Assembly: GCA_016194635.1 (NCBI GenBank)
Contig: JACQBC010000033.1
Coordinates: 62,001 to 126,000 of the forward strand
Source: Gammaproteobacteria bacterium
GTDB taxonomy: Bacteria > Pseudomonadota > Gammaproteobacteria > UBA6429 > Thiohalophilaceae
Reading direction: 5' to 3'
DNA length: 64,000 nt
Under the pieces are notes generated by a model. The model worked only from the letters and a program-made list of their open reading frames with translations. It ran no database searches and had not been told where the DNA came from. The position numbers were made by a program, and so were the translations under genes. This document shows positions 36,051 through 44,525 of the stretch, one piece after another; the stretch's first letter is position 1, and every line of letters starts with the position of its first letter.

Positions 36051-36182
36051 CTAATGAGTCACATGGAAAGGAGACCCTCCCATCAAGACCGTCAGCCGCA
36101 GGGATGCGGCTGTCGAGTCTACAGGGAGGTATTGACGGCGTGTCTTGGTGGGAGGGTCTCCTTTCCATGTGACTCAGTAATA
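36049..36182 (-). repeat. Palindromic element copy C (MITE-like)
   Basis: The best preserved copy, about 134 bp. Its arms are almost perfectly complementary for some 38 bases, from TACTAATGAGTCACATGG to CCATGTGACTCAGTAATA, including GGAAAGGAGACCCTCCCA. The inner core contains a second hairpin, CAGCCGCA-GGGA-TGCGGCTG. Same direction as copy B. It truncates the DUF1697 gene. Confidence 0.9.
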
Positions 36183-36208
36183 GATAGAATATATTAGGTG
36201 TGCACTTT

Positions 36209-36523
36209 TTAGGTCTTCGCGGAACTTGATATCAAAATAAAGATGTATTTTGGTTTCGTGTCAAATGACGTTGCAATCGCCGCTCGTGTAATATCTTCTA
36301 ATTTCGCCACCGTTTCTTGCCGGACTTGATCGGCGCTAAATCGCACGGTGACCTGGGTTAAAACACCATTTTGAATATTCCAGCTCAGCTGCGATTCCCA
36401 ACCATATTTTTCTTTGATAATTTTTTGTACCTTGGCCTGTTTCTCGCCCATGTCTTTGAAGTCCTTGGCGATATCACAACCTAAAAGAAAGCAGGCGAGT
36501 ATAAAAAGCGAAACATATTTCAT
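36209..36523 (-). CDS. Small lipoprotein
   Basis: A 104-aa protein with a lipoprotein signal (YVSLFILACFLLGC, Cys 15). The mature part is helical (DIAKDFKDMGEKQAKVQKIIKEKYGWESQLSWNIQNG) then beta (LTQVTVRFSADQ). The family is unknown. The start ATG 36523 gives a normal lipoprotein signal; a longer frame begins at 36580. Confidence 0.72.
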   Translation of the reverse strand: MKYVSLFILACFLLGCDIAKDFKDMGEKQAKVQKIIKEKYGWESQLSWNIQNGVLTQVTVRFSADQVRQETVAKLEDITRAAIATSFDTKPKYIFILISSSAKT

Positions 36524-36616
36524 GATGTCAATCCTATGGTTGAGCGTAACACTGTGTTGAGCCACACAGAACACGGACATATTATAATACGGTGTGCAGG
36601 TTTGGGCATTAGGGAT

Positions 36617-36832
36617 TTATTCTGTGCCAGCATGATGTCCGTCTTCATTTTCAGATATAAAACTTATACTACGGCCTTTTCTACCCCAGCCGCTGTAATC
36701 ATGAACATCGCCGGATAATATAGGATTATGATTTGTAGTAGATCCAAATTCTTTGCCATCGGGGGTGAATCTGGCGTTGGCGTGAGCATTGGCACTGCCA
36801 AGTGAATTTGCCGAGACTCTGCTTGAGTTCAT
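36617..36832 (-). CDS. Possible small protein or gene fragment
   Basis: A 71-aa reading frame with a polar, Gly/Ser/Asn-rich composition (TPDGKEFGSTTNHNPILSGDVHDYSGWGRKG). It has no ribosome binding site that I can defend and no recognised domain. It occupies most of a 377-base gap between the lipoprotein and the MFS gene. It may be a remnant. Confidence 0.25.
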   Translation of the reverse strand: MNSSRVSANSLGSANAHANARFTPDGKEFGSTTNHNPILSGDVHDYSGWGRKGRSISFISENEDGHHAGTE

Positions 36833-36900
36833 CGACGATCGTAGAGTGGCCTCACGAATAGGTTAGATCGAGCGAGCGAAGCCACGATCTGAACCGTCTG

Positions 36901-38307
36901 TTATCCAGGTGCTGATTGGGTTGGATGGATAAAATGCCAAGAGAGAAAAGTGCCAAGCAGAAGTGCCAAACCGCTTCCCAGCATTGCCGTCTCAATGCCC
37001 GGAATCGATACTGACTGGCCAGCGCCGACCACTCCTCCGAACAGTGCTACGCCCAAAGCCCCGCCGGCTTGGCGGCTGGTATTGTTTACCGCTGAGGCTG
37101 CACCCGCGCGCTCTGGAGGCAGTGCGCTGACAGCAGCGGCTACCAGGGCCGGAGTGGCTGTCGCCAAACCAAGGCCGATTAGCAGCAACGAACCGAACAT
37201 GAGAGCATCATCGGGTCTGGCGGGTACGAGGGATAACAACAACAGGCCCACCGCACTTGCACCCAAGCCGATCGCAGCAGGATACCGACTTCCGAAACGA
37301 CCGGTGATACGACCACCAAACGGCAGGCTCAGGGCAAAAGGCATGAACATGACCAACAAGTGCATACCCACTGTCTCCGGAGTCAACCGCAGGACGCGCA
37401 GAAGATACAAGCTAAACGCGAAAAGCATCGCGAACATCCCGAAATTCATCAAGCCCGAGGCCGCGTTGGCGCCAGCAAACGTCGGTTGCCGGAAAAATCG
37501 GAAATCCAACATGGGCTGCGCTTGGTGTCGCTCCACGCGCCAAAAAATTACGCCGGATACGATTGTCCATGCGGATGCCACTATCACCGGAAAGCTCTTC
37601 CAGCCGAGATGTTGGCCTTCAATAACTGTGAAGATCAAGCTGGCGAGCGTTGAGGTTGCGAGAACCTGCCCAAGCACATCCATGCGTCGCCCATGAGGAT
37701 GGGAGGACTCGGCGACAACCCGCATAGTCAACCAAATGGCCAACCCTCCCACCGGCACGTTGATCCAAAATACGGAGCGCCAACCAAAGGCTCCAACAAG
37801 AAATCCACCAAGAGTCGGCCCGGCAATGAGCGACAGGCCCGATACGCCAGCCCACCAGCCTATGGCCCGTGCCCGCAACCGAGCATCGGGAAAACCGTAG
37901 CGCAGGATGGCAAGGGAATTGGGCAGCGCGGCGGCGGCCCCAATACCCTGAACTGCTCTGGCTCCGACTAAAACCTCATAGGACGACGCTGCCGCACAGG
38001 CAACGGAACCCAGAATGAACAATACAACCCCACTAAGATAGAGTTTGCGGCGTCCAAACAGATCGCCGAGATCGCCGCTGGTCAGCATCAGACTGGAGAA
38101 CAGGATGGCATAGGCGTCCACCACCCACTGCAAACCTACCACGCCGACTTGAAGGTTTTCCTGAATGCTGCTCAACGCCACGTTAACTACTGTGAGATCG
38201 AGCTGAATCATGAAAAGCCCGAAGCACACCGCGATCAAGACGGCAACCGAGCTTGTATTGCTGTTAGTGCTACTCACTTCAACTTCTCTATCTGGCTTGG
38301 TTGGCAT
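36901..38307 (-). CDS. MFS multidrug exporter, DHA2 (EmrB/QacA) type, 14 helices
   Basis: A protein of about 468 aa with 14 predicted helices. The signature motifs of the DHA2 group are present: QLDLTVVNVALSSI in helix 1, motif A GDLGDLFGRRKLYL, RAVQGIGAAAALPNSLA, and motif C AGPTLGGFLVGAFGWRSVFWINVPVG. It probably exports drugs or biocides using the proton gradient. It lacks a membrane-fusion partner gene, so it acts in the inner membrane alone here. The start may be 38307 or 38367. Confidence 0.92.
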   Translation of the reverse strand: MPTKPDREVEVSSTNSNTSSVAVLIAVCFGLFMIQLDLTVVNVALSSIQENLQVGVVGLQWVVDAYAILFSSLMLTSGDLGDLFGRRKLYLSGVVLFILGSVACAAASSYEVLVGARAVQGIGAAAALPNSLAILRYGFPDARLRARAIGWWAGVSGLSLIAGPTLGGFLVGAFGWRSVFWINVPVGGLAIWLTMRVVAESSHPHGRRMDVLGQVLATSTLASLIFTVIEGQHLGWKSFPVIVASAWTIVSGVIFWRVERHQAQPMLDFRFFRQPTFAGANAASGLMNFGMFAMLFAFSLYLLRVLRLTPETVGMHLLVMFMPFALSLPFGGRITGRFGSRYPAAIGLGASAVGLLLLSLVPARPDDALMFGSLLLIGLGLATATPALVAAAVSALPPERAGAASAVNNTSRQAGGALGVALFGGVVGAGQSVSIPGIETAMLGSGLALLLGTFLSWHFIHPTQSAPG

Positions 38308-38367
38308 AATGTTTTCCGCTGAGTGCTTGGCCCACAACGCTGGAGTGCTTGAAGTATCAACTCGCAA

Positions 38368-38755
38368 CTAATTCAAGGCTAGTCGGTATTAACTAATATT
38401 CAGTATCTCGGCCCGGAGCAGAGAGTCGATCATGGATCGCTTGCTCCCATCGATATGATCCGTCGTGACCAATGATCGCACCACGCTTGATCATTACTTG
38501 CATAATGGAGACTCCAAGCCGACCCGCTAGTTCACTGGTCCCTACAGGATTTTATCACTAATGCATCAAAATAAATAATCGGGTAGAGGGCCTGCAACGG
38601 GCGTGCTTGCCATTGCGTAATACCCTGCGCAATACGGACGGTCATGTTTGACCCCAGACCGGGCGAGACCTGGATTCAGCATCGTTGTCGGATCCACTAT
38701 ACGCGGAAAAACTTAAAACTATAATTAACACGTATCACCTTGAAGAATTGGATGA
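38368..38755. other. 388-base gap with a possible gene remnant
   Basis: The minus strand between about 38555 and 38400 contains a stop-free stretch, including SELAGRLGVSIMQVMIKRG and HDGSYRWEQAIHDRL, that looks like a piece of coding sequence but has no start codon after an upstream stop and no known family. The rest holds the promoter of the lipoprotein at 38756. Nothing else is recognised. Confidence 0.3.
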
Positions 38756-39211
38756 ATGATGAAAACATTTAATTATGAATCTATTTTATCCTTGCTGCGG
38801 ATGACAGGTGTTACCTTATTACTTTCAATCATCGGCCTTCTGGGTTGTTCGCAACAACAATCGAGCACCTCGGATGCACCACCGCCATCCAAGACACAAA
38901 CCATTGCCCCCACGATGAGCAAAGAATATCCGGCCCCTAAGAACGGGCTCGCGAGTTTAGAAGCAAAAGCAAAGGCGGCGATAAAGGAATATAAACTGAC
39001 CGAGCTTAAAGAGGAATGTTTGCAGTTGGATGTGCGTTATGAAACCATGGAAGGTAAAAATGTGATCGATGTTCGCGAGAAGCACAATAGTACCTGCGGG
39101 GGTGATCCAGATACTTCGCCACGGTTATTTAGTCTGGCGATAGACCAAAAAACGGGGGCTGTGTGGAGTGATGCTAAATCGCTGACGGGTGAATTCGAGA
39201 AACTGAAATAA
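38756..39211 (+). CDS. Lipoprotein of unknown function
   Basis: A 151-aa protein with a signal and lipobox (LLLSIIGLLGC). A low-complexity Ser/Pro/Gln linker follows (SQQQSSTSDAPPPSKTQ), then a small C-terminal domain with two Cys (LKEECLQLD and NSTCGGDPDTSPRLFSLAID). The ending GAVWSDAKSLTGEFEKL resembles small periplasmic domains of unknown role. It stands alone. Confidence 0.72.
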   Translation: MMKTFNYESILSLLRMTGVTLLLSIIGLLGCSQQQSSTSDAPPPSKTQTIAPTMSKEYPAPKNGLASLEAKAKAAIKEYKLTELKEECLQLDVRYETMEGKNVIDVREKHNSTCGGDPDTSPRLFSLAIDQKTGAVWSDAKSLTGEFEKLK

Positions 39212-39443
39212 GCTCACGCGATATAGTTACAGCATGTTAGCGGGGCCTGTCGAGGGTATCCATTTAACTGCGTAACAGATGGTTAAAGTATTACTCGGAC
39301 ACTGCCGAGGAAATACCAAACTGATTCAAGGCCGCTTCCAATTTTGGATGGGAAGGGACCGTTTTTTAGAAATAGTTTTGAGGGTCAAATAAAATACTTT
39401 CAGGATGGTCGCATCCGTTAACCTGTCAAACGCAGAGCGACGG

Positions 39444-40403
39444 CTAACGGCTTGCACCGCGTTGCTTCAGTAGCGCTACCTCCGCCTGCGCGCCGAGAAA
39501 AACATAAATACCAAGACCGATCAGCAGGCCGATGGCGGTGAACATCATCCACACCGCGGCGAGCATGCCTTCACCCTGGCCGAGAGCCGCCTTAAACATT
39601 AGTAATAGCGACTCGATCGACACTGCGATCAGGATCGCGGCGACGAAACGCGTGATGGTGCGACGCGTCGAGCTGTGACGGAAGATATCCTTGTGCATCA
39701 GCACTTCTTCTTCGAGGATGGTTTTACCCAGGTCGAATACCGCCAACCCCAGGGTGAGAAAAATGATCACCCCAAACGGCCGCAAATGCACCGCATCGCG
39801 GGCTTGGCCGGAATCAAACAGATGCGCCACCTCCGTGAACGCCGACCACAACAACGCTCCGACCACGGCGAACAGGCCCGCGACAATAAGCGAATAAATA
39901 GCACGAAACCCAGGTTGGAAACGCCGCCGCAATACGTCGCCCATCAAGAACTCGACGGTTTCACCGAGATCGATGTCGAGCACGATGTAGCCAAGTAGCT
40001 TGCCTTGCGCGTCCTTACCGCGCGTCGAAGCCGAAATACACAGCGTGCCGCTGGCGGTGGACAGATACGGCTCGGTGACCGCGACCCCGTCGGTCTCGAT
40101 CGTCGATAGGAAATACGGCCGCTGGCTGCGATCCTTGCCACGGCCTTCGGCGCGCATCTGCCGATGGCGTCGAGGACAATAGACGTTGTCGCTGGTCTGG
40201 ATACCCTGCGGATCAAGCGTGAACAACAGCGAAACAAATGGATAGTGGCCGGCCACATCGCACATTGCTTGGCGCAGTGCGGTGGGTTCGATGAACAACC
40301 GGTTGTGACTAATACCGGCGAGAATGGAACCGAGCAGTTCACGAATCGCGACCCGGTATTCATGATAACGTTCAATGGTATTGAGGTAACTCATGGCGGC
40401 CAT
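39444..40403 (-). CDS. Membrane protein with N-terminal PDC-like sensor domain
   Basis: A protein of about 319 aa. The soluble N-terminal part (about 1-160) has the PDC/dCache-like pattern: FVSLLFTLDPQGIQTSDN..., then RDRSQRPYFLSTIETDGVAVTEPYLSTASGTLCISASTRGKDAQGKLLGYIVLDIDL. The rest has about four helices (AIYSLIVAGLFAVVGALLW, FGVIIFLTLGLAVFDLG, VAAILIAVSIESLLLMF, VWMMFTAIGLLIGLGIYVFLG). It carries no output domain, so it may signal through a partner. The start ATG 40403 is preferred; a longer frame begins at 40478. Confidence 0.75.
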   Translation of the reverse strand: MAAMSYLNTIERYHEYRVAIRELLGSILAGISHNRLFIEPTALRQAMCDVAGHYPFVSLLFTLDPQGIQTSDNVYCPRRHRQMRAEGRGKDRSQRPYFLSTIETDGVAVTEPYLSTASGTLCISASTRGKDAQGKLLGYIVLDIDLGETVEFLMGDVLRRRFQPGFRAIYSLIVAGLFAVVGALLWSAFTEVAHLFDSGQARDAVHLRPFGVIIFLTLGLAVFDLGKTILEEEVLMHKDIFRHSSTRRTITRFVAAILIAVSIESLLLMFKAALGQGEGMLAAVWMMFTAIGLLIGLGIYVFLGAQAEVALLKQRGASR

Positions 40404-40877
40404 GCGTAATACATCCTGAGGAGTGATGTATATGACACTGCATGTCGCGTACCAACTTGCGCGTTGTGCTTGGCACATGACGCTTGCTATCAGAAATCAG
40501 TTATCGTAGACAAGGTGGAGCGAAATGGTCATTATAACAAATTGAATTCAACGGTATTACACGTTATTGTGGCGCGTGGGCGCCGCTGCGGAGAAAGCCG
40601 GTTCGGCACCTTGTCAACTTAGAATACTCGTGTATTACAGATGAATGCCATACGCACAGATGCCCAACCGTTGTGCATTGCCTATTTATATTGCAAGGGA
40701 TTGGTGCGGGCTAACCGACATTGATCGTGGTGGTAAGTGGCCGATACTTCACAAGACAAGTCTCCTTGAATTGCATCCGAAGAACATTATCTATACTTAC
40801 AAACTGATAGGTACACGTGAACTTGACATAATGTTATCCAAAGTGTGCGGATTCGGCAGGCAAAAAATGTGCGCAGA
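40404..40877. other. 474-base region without a convincing gene
   Basis: Contains a plus-strand frame at 40645-40890 (81 aa) with no recognisable domain or ribosome binding site, which I do not call. The part near 40404 should hold the promoter of the PDC-domain gene. No repeat or tRNA seen. Confidence 0.4.
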
Positions 40878-41270
40878 TCAATTTAACTGACCAGCGTTGT
40901 CACGTTCCAAAAAAACTTCCTTGGCGGCAAAGATGCCGTTCAATGCGGCGGGGAATCCTGCATACACCGCCATTTGGATCATGATTTCAACGATTTCTTG
41001 TCGGTTACAACCGACATTAAGCGCACCGTGAATATGCACTTTGAGTTGTGGTTGCGCGTTACCCAATGCCGTCAATGCCGCCACCGTGGCGATCTCGCGC
41101 TCCTTGAGTGAAAGAACACCCCGCGAGTAGACATCACCAAATGGAAATTCGATGGTGTAGCGGGCAAGATCCGGCGCGATGTCTTTGAGTGCCTCGATTA
41201 CCCGCTCGCCGGCGTGACCGTCGATTTCTTTGAGTTTTTCCCAACCTCGTTTGTAACGATCGGATTCCAT
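40878..41270 (-). CDS. Carboxymuconolactone decarboxylase (CMD) family protein
   Basis: A 130-aa all-helical protein with the CMD pattern [71 protein letters not shown]. The CxxC of AhpD peroxidases is not present (only VGCN), so it is closer to the decarboxylase-like branch. Substrate unknown. It stands alone between unrelated genes. Confidence 0.9.
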   Translation of the reverse strand: MESDRYKRGWEKLKEIDGHAGERVIEALKDIAPDLARYTIEFPFGDVYSRGVLSLKEREIATVAALTALGNAQPQLKVHIHGALNVGCNRQEIVEIMIQMAVYAGFPAALNGIFAAKEVFLERDNAGQLN

Positions 41271-41347
41271 TGACGACTCCTAAGGTTGAATTTAATCCTG
41301 TCTGTGCCGCATTCATGGGCGATATTCTAAAAAATCTAATGTTTGTG

Positions 41348-42253
41348 TTAAGGCCCCGTGGGGTGTGCAGCGTCCCCGTGGTTATTCGCGGGCGTGTTAT
41401 TAGCCTCGTCCGGTACATCGCTTGCGGTGCTTATGTTGCGTTTCGCCGCTTTATCAAGGTCACTGGCCACTTCATCAAGGGCTTTTTTCGCGGTGAGATA
41501 TAATTGGATCTGTTTCTTTTTTCGATCTTCTTCCGCAAGCGCCTCGATGGCTTTTTTATCGACACTGACGAAGACCGTATCATCCCATATCGATTTTCCG
41601 TCCGACCTGCTGACCAACTCTGCCTCAAGCGTGACGGGGGCGTAATGTTTGTTAAAAAGGTAGGAGCCTCCGCCCCAAACCAAGATCTCTTGACCAGCTT
41701 CCTCCACGGCAAACGCAATACCCACCCAAGTGTTGTGAACCAGTTTGGCGGCCAACACGCCTTGCACCACGGCCTCCACCATTCCGGAACCGATCAGGTA
41801 AGTCAGCCATTTCTTTTTCATCTTACCGTATCCCGCCAGTTTAACCAGCAATACGGCTTGCACATCGTGTCTGATCTTTAATTTATCGAACTCCTCAGGA
41901 CTCCAGGGCGGTGGAGCGATGGAGGCCAGAATGTCAGTGTCAATCTCGGGAGATTCTAGGGGTACGATTTCAATAGAGTCAGTGTCGTGTAATCTTGTAT
42001 TCAAATCGTGGCTTAATTGCTCCGCTACATTTTTCATCTGCGTTTGAACGGATTTATTTTCATCGGCGACCACGGGTGCTGCTGTCATGATGTCCGATAG
42101 TTTATCGATTTCCGCTGTTACCACGATGGGTAATACCGCGATACGGAATTTTTTGTTGCGCGCGGCGGTAACTCCGTGTTGCGCCCAGGTGGCGCAGCCA
42201 GAGAATAAGCAGGCCATTAAAATGCAGATGACGAGTTTCAATAGTTTTAGCAC
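41348..42253 (-). CDS. Lipoprotein with alpha/beta domain, unknown function
   Basis: A protein of about 301 aa with a lipobox (LMACLFSGC) after a hydrophobic helix. The mature part begins ATWAQHGVTAARNKKFRIAVLPIVVTAEID, and continues with NVAEQLSHDLNTRLHDTDSIEIVPLES and VLLVKLAGYGKMKKKWLTYL, resembling GNA1162/YhbF-type lipoproteins that assemble in the outer membrane, though I cannot name the family. GTG 42253 is chosen as start so that the signal is of normal length; the frame extends up to 42328. Confidence 0.7.
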   Translation of the reverse strand: MLKLLKLVICILMACLFSGCATWAQHGVTAARNKKFRIAVLPIVVTAEIDKLSDIMTAAPVVADENKSVQTQMKNVAEQLSHDLNTRLHDTDSIEIVPLESPEIDTDILASIAPPPWSPEEFDKLKIRHDVQAVLLVKLAGYGKMKKKWLTYLIGSGMVEAVVQGVLAAKLVHNTWVGIAFAVEEAGQEILVWGGGSYLFNKHYAPVTLEAELVSRSDGKSIWDDTVFVSVDKKAIEALAEEDRKKKQIQLYLTAKKALDEVASDLDKAAKRNISTASDVPDEANNTPANNHGDAAHPTGP

Positions 42254-42314
42254 CGTTGTTGATTGAGTGCGCCTGTTCTCCGTCAGCGGCAGCTTACAGA
42301 GAAAAATCACTCGA

Positions 42315-42657
42315 CACAACGCGGGCAATGCAATAACGTTATCTTAAGCGTTGCTATCCAGAAAGTCGGTTGCGGGCGTTCGCCGGTCAGCCAGGCGGCA
42401 AAAAAGCGGTCGATAAGGGAACCAGATCCACAACAACCGCGCCATGGGTCGCGGGTACGGTGGTCATCGCCCAGGTTCAGAACAGTGGGAACCCAAACAC
42501 AATCCCAACCGCGGTGCCAGCCCATCGTAGCCACTGCCTACCGACCGGCCCGGGTGGGCGAACAACTATAATGGCGATGCCGGCGCTGACTGCGGCGATA
42601 ATCGCGCGTCCGATGATTTTAGACCGAGAACGCCCCGGGTAACGATACTTAGCTGGT
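42315..42657 (-). pseudogene. Broken EamA/DMT-family permease gene
   Basis: The minus strand reads KIIGRAIIAAVSAGIAIIV, then VGRQWLRWAGTAVGIVFGFPLF, meets a TGA at about 42474, and continues in the same frame as TWAMTTVPATHGAVVVDLVPLSTAF. After a frameshift near 42405 it goes on as FFAAWLTGERPQPTFWIA. Joined, this is the start of an EamA/DMT transporter. The 5' end is bounded by a solo end of the palindromic element, and the last helices are missing. Confidence 0.78.
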
Positions 42658-42675
42658 TCCATGTGACTCATTAGT
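42658..42675 (-). repeat. Solo end of the palindromic element
   Basis: CCATGTGACTCATTAGTA is the terminal 18 bases of the MITE-like element, without the rest. It sits between the broken permease and the cupin gene and provides the cupin stop codon (TAA in TACTAATGAGTCAC). Confidence 0.75.
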
Positions 42676-42982
42676 AGTTACCATAAAACCAGAATTCAAT
42701 TTCCGATGTTTCTTTTTCAAAACGTGCCGCATGGGTTGTTCGTGCGGCAACGTGATACCACATTCCTGGGCCGTAGCGGGTTTCTTTTCCGTCGAGCGTC
42801 AAGATAAGCTCTCCCTGTGTGATGATCCCCACGTTTTCCGTTTCGTGACTATGCGGTGGGATCGTAGTGCCCGCTGGGTACGAGGCAAACAAAACATCGC
42901 AGTTGTTGGCGGCTAATTTGAACGCCTCGAAAGGCCCCTCGAATTTTGGAAGAGTACGGAGCAAGGTTGGAAAATGCGGCAT
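42671..42982 (-). CDS. Small cupin-domain protein
   Basis: A protein of about 103 aa with one cupin barrel: PAGTTIPPHSHETENVGIITQGELILTLDGKETRYGPGMWYHVAARTTHAARFE, which holds the metal-ligand pattern H.H...E and a later His. The C-terminus (FWFYGNY) ends in a stop codon belonging to the palindromic element end, so the true C-terminus may be altered. ATG 42982 is preferred over the frame start at 43006. Function unknown. Confidence 0.82.
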   Translation of the reverse strand: MPHFPTLLRTLPKFEGPFEAFKLAANNCDVLFASYPAGTTIPPHSHETENVGIITQGELILTLDGKETRYGPGMWYHVAARTTHAARFEKETSEIEFWFYGNY

Positions 42983-43181
42983 GGTTTCTCCTGTTACACC
43001 TAACACAAAGCTGACCGGCTGAAGGCTGCGCGGTATGCCCGAGGTCGGTTGGGCAGTAGATTATAGGTTTACTTGGGTTTGTTTCGGAAGTGGGGTGTCA
43101 AAATTTTCTGCCAGGCGTTGCAGTGGTCGTGGGTTTTCATAGTGCTGGAATCACGACCATGAAACTCAGTGCAGTGCCAGA
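42983..43181. other. Gap before element D
   Basis: About 199 bases between the cupin start and palindromic element D. It should carry the cupin promoter; no clear motif found. Confidence 0.4.
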
Positions 43182-43310
43182 TATTACTGAGTCACATGGA
43201 AAGGATGCCCCTCAACCAAGACACGCCGTCAATACCTCCCTGTAGGCCCGACAGCAGCATCCCCGCGGCGGACGGTCTTGGTTGGGGGGGTGTCCTTTCC
43301 CATACGGAAT
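43182..43310 (+). repeat. Palindromic element copy D (MITE-like)
   Basis: About 129 bp, same direction as copy A: left end TATTACTGAGTCACATGG, core ACACGCCGTCAATACCTCC, right arm TTGGGGGGGTGTCC. The right terminus is diverged (CCCATACGGAATACC in place of CCATGTGACTC). It directly abuts a truncated membrane-protein start on the minus strand. Confidence 0.82.
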
Positions 43311-43379
43311 ACCGGCAAAGAGTCCGGTAAGCAATATCACGGCGGCATGCAACAGAAGGTGACGAGCCGGGAGATCCAC
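43306..43379 (-). pseudogene. Truncated N-terminus of a membrane protein
   Basis: From GTG 43379 (AAGGAA upstream) the minus strand reads VDLPARHLLLHAAVILLTGLFAGIPYG, the start of a membrane protein with one helix, and then runs into element D. The rest of the gene is missing. The HAAVILLTGLFAGIPYG pattern resembles small styrene-oxide-isomerase-like membrane proteins, a weak guess. Confidence 0.55.
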
Positions 43380-43460
43380 GTTGTGTTCCTTTGGTTTTTA
43401 AGCTGTCCAATGTGAAGTAAGGGGCGTCGGGCTTGTGTGCCGTCTCGCGTGAACGCAGGG

Positions 43461-43859
43461 TTAGATCTTGCGCAATAAATGACTGTGATCATAACGACCA
43501 AGAATGATGAAAGCTATAGCAAAGGCGACCTCTACAACCACAGCAGATAGAATGCCCAGCCCAGCATGACCAGAAACTAGTTCAAAAATACCAAGGGTGG
43601 CAAGGGTGGTGCAACCTAAAGCAAAACCTATTATTAATCCATAACGGGGCAATGATATTTCAGAGTTCCTTGCAACATAAAACATTGTGCCGATTGCAAC
43701 AAACAGCCCAGCACCTCGACGAGCAACAAGACCGGCGGAATCAGTATATGACACACCCCAAACGGTTAATAAAAATTTCGGTGCGAACATCCAAGTGCAA
43801 GCAAGTACGAAACAAAGTACGGCGGAAAGCACAGCTAGAGTTTTAAAATTTAAAGTCAT
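43461..43859 (-). CDS. Four-helix membrane protein
   Basis: A 132-aa protein with four helices (LAVLSAVLCFVLACTWMFAP, GAGLFVAIGTMFYVA, YGLIIGFALGCTTLATLGIFELV, LGILSAVVVEVAFAIAFIILG). The spacing, with ARRGAGLF after the first helix and a short tail HSHLLRKI, resembles DUF4345-like small membrane proteins. No partner is visible. Confidence 0.75.
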   Translation of the reverse strand: MTLNFKTLAVLSAVLCFVLACTWMFAPKFLLTVWGVSYTDSAGLVARRGAGLFVAIGTMFYVARNSEISLPRYGLIIGFALGCTTLATLGIFELVSGHAGLGILSAVVVEVAFAIAFIILGRYDHSHLLRKI

Positions 43860-43986
43860 GGCGGAATAGGGGGTTAGGGCCTAATTTAAATTAAGCCGCA
43901 GACTGAAAAGATAACGGGAAACATGCGGCGCTTTACCACGCTCGCATGATCGAACAGTGAGGTGCATTTTTGATGCACGCGCTGTC

Positions 43987-44196
43987 CTATTTATTCAACC
44001 AAATCGACTCGGCCTTGTTCTTGCGGCCAGGGATAACTCGCCACAGAAATTTGACTATGGGGTTGGAAAATAGGTACTTCTTTCCATCTTGAATTACATA
44101 ATAACTTTCGTTACCCGCCATCTCTTTCTTGCCTAAGCTCACTGCGAAAGCGCAATGACCATTGAACTCTGCGGACTGTTCAGATTGCTGGTTCAT
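43987..44196 (-). CDS. YHS-like small protein
   Basis: A 69-aa protein reading GHCAFAVSLGKKEMAGNESYYVIQDGKKYLFSNPIVKFLWRVIPGRKNKAESIWLNK. The pattern G.CA..VS.G....G...Y...DGK.Y.FSNP matches YHS-type domains that bind metals or haem in small proteins. ATG 44196 has GGAGAG upstream. It is monocistronic. Confidence 0.65.
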   Translation of the reverse strand: MNQQSEQSAEFNGHCAFAVSLGKKEMAGNESYYVIQDGKKYLFSNPIVKFLWRVIPGRKNKAESIWLNK

Positions 44197-44525
44197 GATT
44201 CTCTCCTTCGGACAGTTTAAGTTTTAGATACTTGATACCATTTAAGCTGAAGCTGGATTTTAGAAATCTATCATACATATTCGACCTCTGCACCCCTTAA
44301 TTATTGTTTCATAATGGTGCATTGAACAACGGTATGACTAAGCGAATACTTGTCTATTTCAAGGGTGTTTCATCAAGAAATCAAAATGTTAAAGCATAAA
44401 ACGACACGTGGTGCAGATGCGAGTTACACTTTAATCAAAACTGGTAACGCGCATTTCTTAAGCGCCACGGCAGATGCGAAGTTGCATGGATTTCGTGAAC
44501 TACATGTCCCAGGACGAGGGTCGAG
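44197..44525. other. Gap between the YHS-like and GGDEF-EAL genes
   Basis: A 329-base region. A plus-strand frame at 44350-44628 exists but runs into the end of the GGDEF-EAL gene in the opposite direction and shows no domain, so I do not call it. No repeat or terminator stands out. Confidence 0.4.

Noticed and set aside
35879-36172. 97-aa plus-strand frame spanning the DUF1697 fragment and element C
   Set aside because: It is the antisense of the DUF1697 remnant and the repeat; the minus reading has a clear family match.
40645-40890. 81-aa plus-strand frame
   Set aside because: No ribosome binding site, no domain, and it overlaps the end of the CMD gene on the other strand.
29060-43310. 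CRISPR-like reading of the repeated sequences
   Set aside because: Copies are kilobases apart, palindromic and about 130 bp long, in both directions; no spacers or cas genes.
43192-43410. 72-aa frame across element D
   Set aside because: Repeat-derived, like the matching frames in the other copies.
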